In this document: positions 36,501 through 48,200 of the stretch, one piece after another | How positions within the stretch are numbered: the first letter of the stretch is position 1 | How the letters are laid out: each line of letters starts with the position of its first letter | Assembly (NCBI RefSeq): GCF_018139145.2 | Contig: NC_059481.1 | Coordinates: 9,474,368 to 9,538,367, forward strand | From: Gymnogyps californianus | Lineage: Eukaryota > Chordata > Aves > Accipitriformes > Cathartidae | Length of the DNA: 64,000 bases | Reading direction: 5' to 3' | The notes under the pieces: generated by a model | Seen by the model: only the letters and a program-made list of their open reading frames with translations | What the model was told of the DNA's origin: nothing | Database searches by the model: none | Translations under genes and position numbers: made by a program

Positions 36501-39500
36501 AGGGTGGTTTAGGGAATCCAGGATAGCAGCAATTTTTCTGTGTTCAGTGCGTGGCCTACAGTTAAGCATTACACAGATTGTTACTACATTTAACAGAACA
36601 GCAGAACTCATTCCAGATCTAAATCTATGTAGTGCAATCCTGATCTTATAAGATACATGTGTTGTTATAAAAATGATAGAGGGCATTTATTTTTAATAGT
36701 AGTTTTTCCTGAGTAGTTTTAGTTTTATATGAAAATGTGCCTTTATAAGAAGACTTGTGATTCAATTTGAGACTGGCAATATGATTCTAATTGGATTTGA
36801 TTTTGACTGATTGTTAGGGGTCTAAATTTGGCACTTATTTTGAGATTTATACTAATTTTCACTCGACCCTGATTTTTTTTATTCTTAGGTAAACCTGAAG
36901 GTAGGAGTCATGAGTGATGTATTGTGGACGCTGTGCTTGCATTCAGATTTACTTTTTAAATTGTGTGTGTGTATGTGTACGCACACATCCATATATGTAT
37001 GCATACTTATATTAAAAAAATAATAAATCAAGTCTTAAGAATTACTATTGTATGCGGGATTACAGGAATGACTAATCCAGTTGTGTAAAATACTTTAGTA
37101 GCTACAGCTAGTAGTAGCTGGTGTAAAAACTGATTGAGGTGTATTGGCATGCTAGAAGCAGAGAGGAGCACAGTGACTAGGCCAATCTTTGATAGTGCTT
37201 TGTGGTGGTAACTTGAGGTTTCAGTTCTGTTTAATCATTTTACTGTGTTTAAATTGGGGTTAATGATAAATACTATCCTTTTAAAGAATTTTGAGATCTA
37301 TGGATGAGAAATACATTTTGGAAATGTACTCAGGGTCATAGGTTTATTAAGGGATTCACTTTGACTTGGTCATTCATTGAGTCTGTACTTCTAAATTAAA
37401 ATTGTCGTCGCTGATAACAGTGATGACAGCGTTCTCAGCAGAAAGAAGGCAACTCTGTGTGGCTTTAGTTTTTGCTTCTTCAGGTGAAAGTTCTTCGTGG
37501 TTATGTGATAACTAATCTTTCTACCACTAGAAAGGAAATCGAACCCTGCTTTCCATCTTCCTGGTTTTTGTTTGTTTTTTTTAAACACGAACTTGCAAAG
37601 AGAAATCCATCTCCCTAGAGGACGACTTTGCATTTTTGTGATTCAGCTTGGAATGAATGTTTTCCACAGCAGTCTTTTAATGCTAGGCTAATTGTTGTGT
37701 AAGAGGATTGGAAAGGGTTACTTTTTATGAAATTACTTTTTTTTTTTTTTTGGGTCAGTATCAGGATAGTGTTTTCCCTTTAGCTGGAGCTCCAGGACAC
37801 CTTTAAGACTTTAAAGATGTAGAAAGCAACTAGGATTAGGTTTTAATCAATAACTGTATCCTAATCAGTATTAAACTGAGTTAGCTGGCTTTATGATGCT
37901 CTAGGAAGGAGATCTGAAAGAGGGCAAGCTTTCCAGGAAAACAGGTAACTGGAAAAGCTGAAGTTAGGAAGCCTTTGCCAGAAGAATGTCTCCTTATGGA
38001 CATTCAGATATTTAATTTTTTTTCTTTAACCAGAATCTGCAAAAAGGAATATTGATGTAACGCTAGGGATTTGGATAGATTACTTAAAGAATCTGAAGGA
38101 CACTGTGACTTAGTACCAGCTGGAAACACAAACCAATTACTGAGGAATGGTACCTCATTACCTGCATTTTCAGTGTCTTTACCCTTTCTGTGTTGCTAAA
38201 TGTCATTTTTGCTTACTGTATCTAAATTATTATTCTTGATAAGGAGAGGAACAGAGTTTTAAGTGTTTTTCTGTAATTAAGGTTCCTCTTAACATGAACC
38301 CTTTACACTAAATGATGATTTTTGACATGCAGTCTTCAGATTCTTAGGATCAATGGACTTCTTCAAAAATATCTATAAAGCATAAATATGAAAAACAAAT
38401 TTACTGTCAGTATATTTAAATTCACTTATGCAAGGATCTATGCTTCCAGGAAGTGTTTATTAGGACTCTGCAAACTTAAAATCATTGCTGTAAAAACATT
38501 GCTTTCCCTTAGCTGAATTGCACTATTGAGGTTCAACTTGGTTTAATAGAGCACTGTCTGTTTTTAAGTTCATACTTGACAATACATTCAATAGAAATTG
38601 CGAGCACACAAAATTCCTCAGTGTAAAAGTATTCATAGAATTTCATCCCCCCGCCTTTAAATACAGAAATAGAACTCTGCATATGCTGCATTGGTTTTGA
38701 AAGAAATACCTAAAACTTGCTGTTGCCATCTGCTGTAGAGTCAATTAAAGAGAATCTTAAAAGGAAAGAAATAAAAACTACATCAGTGTTAGGATTTACA
38801 GAACATGTGTATAGGTAGGGAAGTACCAGTGAAGAAGTCTTACTTGATGGAAAAAATTGCTGGCTAGTACAATGAAGATATTTTTTCGGAAAAATAGTGT
38901 GTCTCAGCCTTTATCTGACAGTTGAAAGATAGGATATTTGCTTACTCTTCAGCCTTCACTCATGGATAAGAATGACAAGATAGGGCCTGCAGATACTTGC
39001 TGCTTTGTGAGCAGTGTGTAATAATTGTGTTTCTGCATGAAAGTTTAAATACTGTGCTAATATCCTCTTATTCATGTAACTTAACAGTAAAAGTTGTAGT
39101 TCTGAAGTGGATAACGCACGGACTAATGGTCTGCCTTCTATCCTGGTTGCATGTTACTAAGAAAAAATGACAAAAAATTCACACATATCCTTTCCTGCAT
39201 AACTTCTGTTGTTTTGTATCTAACTTATTTCTATGTAGTGTTCCAAAATTCCTTCATTTGTTATCGTCAAATAAAAGACGGTGTAATAGCGAATTTTTGG
39301 GTCTGTTTGAGAAATTGTTTATCGTTGGAAGAAACAGAATCAGTATGTAACAATCTGGTTTTATAATCTTTATTTTGTTACAGCTAAACAGTTACTAGTA
39401 AGTACTGGGCAGAAACTGCAAGGTAAGAATGCTTTTGAATTTGCAGAGAAAATAAAGATGATGTTTAGGTTCATCTGTTCCTCTAAAAGAAAGTTGGTGG

Positions 39501-42500
39501 TTTTTTTTTTATCTTTGTAGGTACAATACAGATCCAGAAACGTCAGCAGTTGGTGACAAAGACACGTGAATTAAAAGATATGAAAGATGATCTTTACCAG
39601 TGCCAACAAGAGCAAGGAGATAAAGTGTATCATAAAGTGGGGGTAGGTATGAGTTTAGCTGGAAGTCATTGGGTTATTCTGTCACTATGTGTGTAATTTA
39701 CACAAAGTGAAATTAATTTATCACACAAATCTATTACACTTTTTTTTTCTTCAGTAAGTTGTTTCTGAGAGTGTCATTTTTCTTTCTCCTGAATTCTTGA
39801 CAAAGATTTTGTATTTTGATGAAATTTGTTATTGGAATGTGTTTAAGCATACTGGTTTTTAGGTATGTAGTCTAGGAGTTATCTGGACACAGAGACTGTC
39901 TCTTTCCTTATGACATAATGCCAGGTTGTCATTAATGAAGACAGCTGAAGTAGAACATGCTGGTAAAAACCTATTATAGGTTGAACCTACAGGTTCTGTG
40001 AATTTGCTTTCTAAATTGTCAATGGTTATTAATTTTTTAAATACTTAACCTGTACGGTTAGGTTTTTTACTGTTAGATCATTCAGAGAGAAGATAAGGGA
40101 GTGCTTTGTGTCTGTGGGTTTTGGGGGTTTTTTTTAAGTTTTTTATGTTGCTGATAGGAGCATTTATACATAGTTCAATATGTTTAGTTCTAGAGTTTGT
40201 CAAGGATGCCAAGAGACTGAGGAGATCCTTTTGTGTTAGGATATAGTTAGATGAACACGTATTTTCAGCAACAAATTTGGTTCAAAATCAGTTCCTGAAT
40301 TTCTGCCCCAACTGTTGAATTACCTTGCTTTTGCTAATGTATTTGGTTTTGTAATCTGTAAACCCAGTTTGCTGAACATAAATCAACAGCAAACACGCAC
40401 ATTTTCATTTCCTTTTAAGATGTTACAATTCATGTACCAAGTTTACTATCCTTCAGCTAGTTAAACCAACACAAGTGAGGGATGATGACCTCTGGTTGGA
40501 AGGGCAAGCCTCTCACATGGTCTTTGTTGCCAAGAAAGTGTTTGTGTGTATATCCGAGATAAACAAACTAGCTCTATTTTTGCATCTTGCTGCAACATGT
40601 GTCGCTGCATCCAAAATGACAAGTAAACTCTGTCTGGGCTACCTTGGTCTTTCATCTTTCTAGCTGAAATTGTAACAATTCTAATTGTAGTATTTTTACT
40701 TGCTTTCTTTTTGTTTGTATTAGTCACTCAAGGGAGATCTTGCCACATGTTTGACCTCTACTGAGGTGGAGAAGAAATCCTTTGAATCTCAAAAAAGAAG
40801 TCTTGCTGCAGAAAATCAGCACTTAAGAGAATCTCTAGAGAAGGAAGAAAAAGCTTTGGCCTCACTTCAAGAAGAATTAAGGAAGCTAAGACAACAAATT
40901 AGAAACTTAGAAGATAAAGGTACTAGCACTGAGTCTATTGTAATGGAAAATCAGAAACTAAGGGAACATTTGGAAGAGGAAAAGCAAAGAAACCACAACT
41001 TTCTTCGGCAAAAGGAAACACTCTTTGCAGAGGCACAGATGTTAAGGAGAGAACTGGACAAAGAACGTCATGTTACAGAAGCTCTAAAAAAAGAACTGGA
41101 ACAGTTAAGTTCTCGTCAAACACCTGACAATGCTGCTGATGATGATACATTAAGAGAAAATCAAGAAATAGAAACTCTGCGAGGAAGACTAGTAGAACTA
41201 GAAAAAAAGCTAAACTTTGAGCAACAACGCTCTGACTTATGGGAGAAGCTGTATGTTGAAGCGAAAGACCAAACTGAAAAGCAAGAAATGAATGAAAAGG
41301 GACAAAAGAAAGGTGCTAAAGGGCAAAGTAAGACTAAAAAGAAATCAAAGGAATCATTTTTTGGTTCAGTTAAAGAAACTTTTGATGCTATGAAAAATTC
41401 CACGAAAGAGTTTGTAAGACACCATAAAGAAAAGATTAAGCAGGCTAAAGAAGCAGTGAAAGAAAACCTGAAAAAATTCTCTGATTCTGTAAAGTCTACA
41501 TTCAGACACTTCAAAGATACCACAAAAAACATCTTTGATGAAAAGAAGTTGTCAAATGATAAAAGACATGAGGCAAACAAGAAAGCTCGAACTTTTTACC
41601 GAGAACATAACTCTTATGAGAATCTGAAGCACATGCATTACAGGGGACCTAACATGGCGAAAGAATTCAAAGATGGAAGAAAACATCAGTTTACAACATT
41701 TGAAAAAGACACAGATTCACAGAAATGTCTCAGTGATCCTTTGTGTAATAGAAAACATCAGTTTGTCCTAAAGGGCTGCTCTGGTATTTTCGAGTGTGCT
41801 CATCAAGAATTCATTAGTCTCTTTAACAGAGTATCAGATCCTATTAGGGTGGATGAATTTAATCGGCTAATGAAAAAGTATTTGCAACAAGTTGTACATA
41901 ACTTTCATCACTGGAGAGAACTAGAAAATTTCATCAATAAGTTTTTTCATAATGGGATATTTATACATGACCAGATGCTGTTCACTGATTTTGTTAATGA
42001 TGTCAAGGATTACCTGGAAGATATGAAGGAATACCAAAATAATAATGAAAAGGTTTTTGAGGATCTGGACAAATACATCTACAGATACTACTTTCATTAT
42101 GATAATTCACCCCAATATGGACCCAGGTTTGTTTCCATGTTTCCTGAACTTGTTAACACAATGAAGTAGTCTTTGCAAAGACAACTAGTGTCCTTGTTCT
42201 AATGGGTGGTCTTCTAGTGTGTATGTGTATGTCTATATATATACACACACACACATGCTAGAAGACTTTCTGAAGGACTCAATGGAAGTACTAGATTATG
42301 TTTATATAAAGTGGATCTGCAGTACCTTATATATAAATTTTGTGTGTGTGTGTGATGTTAGTTTTGGAGGCACTACAGATCCACTGTACATAGCACAATT
42401 TAATATTTCTACTGAGTTCTCTAGAAAACTGTGTAACTGCAAGTAGGATTAGTTTAGACTGAGCAGCTATGATTGCCTGTCTGATGGAATGAATAACTAT

Positions 42501-44314
42501 CTCAGAAGAAGCATTAACTAGGACTTCCTTGTTGTCCTTCCCTGAATGAGAAGGTTTTTGGATATATTTGAGCAGTCTCAAAGACCTGTTCTGGCAGGTA
42601 TATCCCCTGCTGGCTTTTCAGGAACTTCACTACTCTCTTGTGGCTTAGTATAATACTGAGTTAGTCTGTATGCCTACAGCAGAGCTACTCAAATAGCAGG
42701 CTTTAGTTCAGATCCTGACCCTGACTAAATCTTGTTCAGACTTGCTTACAAAGGTCCTTGGCATAAATTGCTTCCTACGTTACTTTCCTGTATCTAACGG
42801 TATTCTCAGGGCTTCTACAGAGCAGTTGTGGTATGCTGCCTGGCTGGCCCAATGGAGCTAGATATGGTGGACTGTTTCTACTGCATAGACTTTGGTGAAA
42901 GAAAATTAAGCAACCAGCCTTAATATATTGTGTGGAACTTGCTCTTTCTGGAACACTTATGTATATATTTTATGTGGCTTTTAATACCATTGCTATTACA
43001 AAATTGGCTATAGTCTCTTGTGCTAATGTTTTATTCTGATCAGGTAAGAAAAAACGTGATATATTAACTAATTTATAATACACAAGAAGTTGTCCTTGTA
43101 GTCATAATAGAATTTTTCCCTGTGCTGGTATTCAGTGCAAAGCATATTTAGTATTTAGATCAAGGTGCAGTTCTTCAGGCAGGTTTCTCTTTTGGACTTG
43201 TATTGTTTATTATTTCATGTGGTTTATTGCAGCAGGAAGTCTGAGTACTTAACTACTTTGGGGTTACTAAATACTATGTGAGGTAGTACTTTCTCTTATT
43301 AAAAGTTGAACCATGAGGATGATACTCCTATTATCATCTACCAAGTAGCCTTTTTAATGTGTAGTTTTGGCAAACACATGACATAACTTCATGTTTTTAT
43401 TTATATTCCAAGTACTTATTAAAAACTTTATTTTTTAATTTAAATACTTAATTTTTGAGCACTTTAATTCAGTTTGCAGAAAAACAGAATTTCAAATTCA
43501 TTTACTGGTAGTATTATACAGAAGTTTGTGTGATACTGAGGATGAAAATAGCCTTAGCTTAGCAGAAGGCTCGAGATGCTAGTCATATGATAACAGCATG
43601 TAATAATGGGACTGTTTGCATCAAAAACTGCAACAGGTGAGCCACAGTGTTTTGTCAGTACCCCCTCTCTCTGTACAAATGTACTTACTGTACATGAAAA
43701 CTTCTCGAGTGCCCTTGTTTACACAAAGCATGCTTTTCTAAGGGTCTGTAAAGTTTTCATTATTTTTATAGCGCAGAATGTAATAGAATAACTGAAAAAT
43801 AGATTGAGACCTCACTCAAGCATCACAGTAGAGATAATTAAACAGCTGTTTACCTGGCTTTATTCTAAAAAGACCTTCGGGCAACCAGCTGCAGAGCACT
43901 TTTATTTTTAGAAAGGATTTCTTTTAAATATAGCATCTTATTGATGATTTCAACAAACAAATACCCCCCCCTTTTGCTTACAAGAGAAAGGACTACTTAA
44001 TACTAATTTTATTTTCTTTTCAGTCAACCTCAGCATGTTAAAAGCTGTTCTCGACAATGTAATTGTGTTTCAAAATGCTTTTAGAGAGATGCTTTCATAA
44101 GAGTAGTAACAAGCTTTTGTTTACTCCTTGCAGTCGACCTAAAAGGCCTTCTTTTACACAAACGGAAAATTCCAGACATGAAAAACAAGCTCAGAAGTAC
44201 CACCACCGTAATAAAAGAGAAGGTAAATGGCATAAACATGGTCGCACTAATGGAAGACACATGGCAAATCTTGAAATAGAATTGGGGCAATTACCCTTTG
44301 ATCCAAAATATTGA
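24551..44314 (+). CDS. CCPG1: Cell cycle progression gene 1, ER-phagy receptor, about 820 aa
   Basis: Single-pass (type II) ER membrane protein linking ER fragments to autophagosomes. Coding exons: 24551-24610, 30057-30171, 31147-31226, 31415-31622, 35775-36029, 39384-39422, 39521-39642, 40724-42126, 44134-44314. Phases agree and the total is 2463 nt. The cytosolic N-terminus has the LC3-interacting motif WTVI (residues 14-17 in [17 protein letters not shown]) and FIP200-interacting-type motifs GSDIETV (21-27) and SDDSDIVTL (102-110). The membrane helix is [18 protein letters not shown] (about 222-239). The luminal part is a long coiled coil, then a highly conserved Lys-rich block ([20 protein letters not shown]...) and a conserved C-terminal domain ending [12 protein letters not shown]. 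Human CCPG1 is about 757 aa. The start follows an acceptor at 24538 (an alternative lies at 24488). The last intron can be retained (see 42127-42169). Confidence 0.95.
24611..30056 (+). other. CCPG1 intron 2
   Basis: This is a 5.4-kb intron. Short open frames (for example near 25307-25588) have no similarity I recognise and no supporting splice sites. A C16 run lies at 29788-29803. I see no complete mobile element. Confidence 0.6.
30172..35774 (+). other. CCPG1 introns 3-5
   Basis: These introns (30172-31146, 31227-31414, 31623-35774) are AT-rich. A (GTTT)n tract at about 31101-31125 sits in the region before exon 4. The 4.2-kb intron 5 holds nothing I can assign. Confidence 0.6.
36030..39383 (+). 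other. CCPG1 intron 6, with a possible 12-nt microexon
   Basis: This is 3.35 kb of AT-rich sequence. The only notable element is a 12-nt segment at 36889-36900 between a strong acceptor (tgattttttttattcttag) and a donor (GTAGGA). It preserves phase 1 and would add GKPE after the membrane helix. Confidence 0.5.
42127..42169 (+). CDS. CCPG1: CCPG1 alternative C-terminus by intron retention
   Basis: The donor after exon 8 of the coding series is weak (CCCAG|GTTTGT). If it is not used, the frame continues [13 protein letters not shown] and stops at 42167-42169, giving about 774 aa. Spliced transcripts instead join ...YGPS to [14 protein letters not shown] in the exon at 44134. As I recall, human CCPG1 has isoforms with both a short tail after YGPR and the long tail ending LPFDPQY, so the same choice appears conserved. 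Confidence 0.6.
42170..44133 (+). other. CCPG1 last intron, or 3' UTR of the short isoform
   Basis: Dinucleotide repeats (TATA/CACA near 42231-42255 and GT near 42342-42353) lie just downstream of the retained-intron stop. The remainder is AT-rich with several possible poly(A) signals. No other gene is seen. Confidence 0.6.
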
Positions 44315-44853
44315 GTAATTTATGGTAAAAACAAGTTTAGAATTCACATCTTCTCCGGAAACTAATTGTTTTTCAACAAAGCAGCAAGATGCAAGTTTTT
44401 TTCTCCAAGTAATTTGATTTTTACACATTTTTGTTAAAAGGCAGAAGTCAAGCTTTCTAATTTGCATATTGTGTACCGCTGCTTTAGCTTTCCTTTGGAA
44501 GTGATGATAGTTTGGGTGCCAGCAGTATTGTTGCAGAAACTAGGCATGCAATGACTTGTGTATGAAAAATATGCTTAATTGCATTACATTAGTGTAGTTC
44601 AAGCTTGAGTCATGCATAATGTACCAATAATTAACTCCAATGTTTGATATACTAACTTCATCTCATCCTTCAAAAAATAGGTCTACATTATGGTAATGTA
44701 TTTGTTAGTGTTTTGTAATCTTATACTTGGTTCTTGTCTTTGGGGGGGTTCAAGAGCCTGTTGAATTGTGAAGAATTTGCTGTGCTGCATTCTAATCAGC
44801 TTGCTGATTTAAGCACTTGAAATGTCTTGCATATCTGCATATTGTAGAAGAAA

Positions 44854-44859
44854 AATAAA
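44854..44859 (+). promoter_or_regulatory. CCPG1 poly(A) signal AATAAA
   Basis: Canonical AATAAA 540 bp after the CCPG1 stop codon at 44314, followed by a GT-containing stretch (attgtgggt). Confidence 0.75.
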
Positions 44860-44880
44860 GAGACATTGTGGGTAAAAGTC

Positions 44881-44886
44881 TTTATT
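44881..44886 (-). promoter_or_regulatory. PIGB poly(A) signal AATAAA
   Basis: TTTATT on the plus strand is AATAAA for the minus-strand PIGB transcript, about 340 nt past its stop codon. It lies only 22 bp from, and faces, the CCPG1 signal. Confidence 0.7.
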
Positions 44887-45228
44887 TATAAAACAAACCT
44901 AGCATAGCTGTACAGTTCTATAAAAATCGTCCAGTCTTGTCTAATTTCTTATTGTTTAAGTAGCCATATGGTAACTTTGGTCCTCCTGATGTTTTCTAGT
45001 GTTGTAAGGTAGGTCAACACCCCCACCCTGCCATACTGCTACTGAAGTTGCCTTCAGGAAGAGGTTTATGTGTTTCCAGACAGCCAGTGGCTGCCTAATC
45101 GGACTTCCCCATTTGACTTACCCGGTTTCAGACTCCCTACTCTCTCCTTTCTGCAGTACAAGATCATCTAAGCATAGTACTGCTATGCAAAACTGATCTC
45201 ATTAGGTCTTAAGTCTAGAAACTGATCT

Positions 45229-48200
45229 TCAAGTACGATTCATCTCAGTTTTTTTCCTGTAGACGTAGATGTGGCTTCCAACTCGTCCTTGAGGTACATG
45301 AGTGTGAAAGACAGTGGCTGTTTTCTCATAGCCCCTTAAAGCTAGAAAGGATGATATTTCCTGTAAATGAACATACATTAGTTTCCATAGTCAGCAAGTG
45401 CAGTTGGGAGCATCAGAACAGTGTTCCAAAGTTTTCTAAAAACCATCAATTCAACTATGCCCTGGAAGGTTTATCCTTTATTTTAGGAAAGACTGCTAGA
45501 AAAACAGGTACCTATCCTGTTTGATCCTGTCTGGAGTGGATATTCACCAGACACAGTTGTTTGAGTACACGGACTTCATAAAAGAATTGAGGGGAAAAGG
45601 TAATCTCACTGCAGGCATTTTTGCTTGTCATTGTTTCTTACTTAAAAGTGTATGGTTCTGGGAACAGACCGCACATTTGTTTTAATATGGCTTGAGGAGA
45701 ATTGCATAAAACATTATTTTATGGCATGTAGAATTCACACAGAGGAGAGGGCCTACATGAATGTTAAGTATATATCACTGGAATGGTATCTATACTATAT
45801 TATGGACTAGAGGGTTCAACTTTAAGCTGTGTTTTAAAAAGTTGTGGACAACAATTTTCAAAAATCTTACGTATAACTCTCCCCTAATTTATTTTGTAAC
45901 TTGACATCAGAACTAGTTTGTTTCATCTTGCAGTTACCATACCTGTTCTAGCACACTGAAGAAGATCAAGTGACTGGGTAATAATGTATCATTGTAAAAC
46001 TCCTTATTAAGCCAGCCAAGTGGATTAGAGTAAAATACGTCTGCTTCATCAATATAGCTCTCATTTCCGGTTAGGTCTGGGGGACACTGAAGGAATCTCA
46101 TTTTTAGAGGACAGTGAACATGACTAGGGAGAAAAACAAAAGAAACACTTCAGGATAAACTGACCAATATCTAAGCTTTGAAGTGACTCATCACTTAAAG
46201 ATACCTCAGTCAGAACCAAAATTGAATAATTAGGATTTTTCCCCCAGAGTCATATTTTCTTCCCTTCTGTACTTCATATGAAAGCAAAAGTAGAACAAGT
46301 GGATTCAGCTCCAAACTGCTGTGACTATGTCGTTAGCAGTTCACAGAAAGCAAATTTATCTTAATAAAAATACCATCTGCGTAACGTCAGTTTCTTAAAA
46401 AGGTACTTTTCCATATCAGCTTCACTGTTTATATCTGCTTTAACATTTTGTTTACTTGCCAGGATCTATTGCAAACTTTTTGGAATAGTGACCTCAGTCA
46501 TTGTATGTTGTAGTTACATTTCTTTACTCTCTAGCAGCAGAAGTAAAGGTAATATTAATACAGTTTGACTGTAACAATTAGCCTTTAGTTTTGCTACAAA
46601 AATTACCATAATGAAGCAGTATGACTTTCAGAAATCGTAAGGCTTACTGCATATCCTCATACAAAGCTATTTTACAAAAACTGAATAAAGCTTAGATGCT
46701 GAATTTTATTCTGTGGTATAAGCATTTGGCTTATTTCCCCTATTCATTCTGTATTAACTGTATGAAAAATCAAAACTCTTCCTGTATACGTTTATCCATC
46801 TCAATTTAATAAGCTTAAGAAAAAAATGTTAACTTCTGCTTAAATGTATGGATTTTAATATAGTACACTGTTAACTATTTTAATACCTGTAAAATGGCGT
46901 AGAGTGGCACGGCATCATGATGAAGACAAAAGCTTGTGACTGGTAAGAGTTATTACAGAGTTGCTGTATGTGACTCATAACATCAAGAGAGCCTCGCTGG
47001 TGAATCAAGCCTGTATACAGGGCTGGGAGTAAGTTTGATAAAAGCAGGAAACTTGCTGCAGATTTCTTCCATGCTTTCAGGTGTTTCAAAGAATATCCTA
47101 TAGAAACATCTGAGTAAGTTTTAGAGATAAGCAAATACTAACAGTTCCACATAGTATTTTTGAAAGTACCATAACTTACTGGAAAACCATTACTCGGTTG
47201 ATAACAATGCCTTGCTTTTGAGGTTTTTTAATACAGTGTTCTTTCAGTCTTTACTCTTTGAATGGCAAGTCAAAGGTTAGAGTTTGCCCTTACTAACTCA
47301 TGGATTTAACAGTGTAAATTTTAAGCCCATACCTGTCTTTTGCAGTACAGAAGTATGATTTCAAAGCTGGTGCTTTGTCTCTTTAGAGCTTAATTTTAAT
47401 TTCTTGTGGGGAAAAATAGTCCATTCAGTAGTTTGGATGAATGGTATGTGGCAACTTATTGATGTGTTCTGATTCACGCATGTCTAAGTAGACCCAGAAT
47501 AAATGGTAACTACATGTGCTTTGGTATGGCTGTGGTATTCTTTTTCTCCAACATGCTGAAAGCTACAGCATTCCCTTATTGTTATTCATTTTTGAGCTAC
47601 TGTCCTTGGAAAAGCTTACTCCTCCATCTTTGCCCATCTCCCATCCCTGCCCCTTCCCCCCCCCCTTTTCTTGAAGGAGGAATAATAGGAGGAGACATTT
47701 CTCCTGGTGGGAGACAGCTGTATAAACCTGTTTCTCACAACCACAACTTAGATGAACCTGGCACTGAAGACAGCTTCATGTTGCAACCGGTTTGGAAACC
47801 CCTATTAAGTAATGTGCTTGTCAGTATTATTAGGAGATAAAAATATTTTAGGCAACCTAGCTCTGTGACCACCTTTACTGAATCACAAGAAACAAGTTAG
47901 AATAGGCCTGTTTCAGAAGTCAGTAACAAGTAAGTTATATTAGTCTTCAGTTGGTCTGTTCTGACAAATTGCAGATCTTTATCTCGGATGAAAACAAAGT
48001 CCACTAATTAGTCTGTGGTTTAAACACAAGTGCAAACATTCTATTATAGGCATTTTTTTACTGCTTTTGTGAAATGCTCTTAGCTTTTCTTTAAGTGTGC
48101 TTGGAAATGACTGTGAAATTCATGTGGCTTTTTTTTCTCCTTTTATGTTTTGAGCAATTGAAAGACCTCTTTGTAACCACTGAGTTATCAGAAATAACTT

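Noticed and set aside
39095..39140. A tRNA-like stretch (ggataacgcacggactaatgg)
   Set aside because: It looks like part of a tRNA D/anticodon arm, but no acceptor stem or T-loop (GTTCRANNC) could be paired around it.
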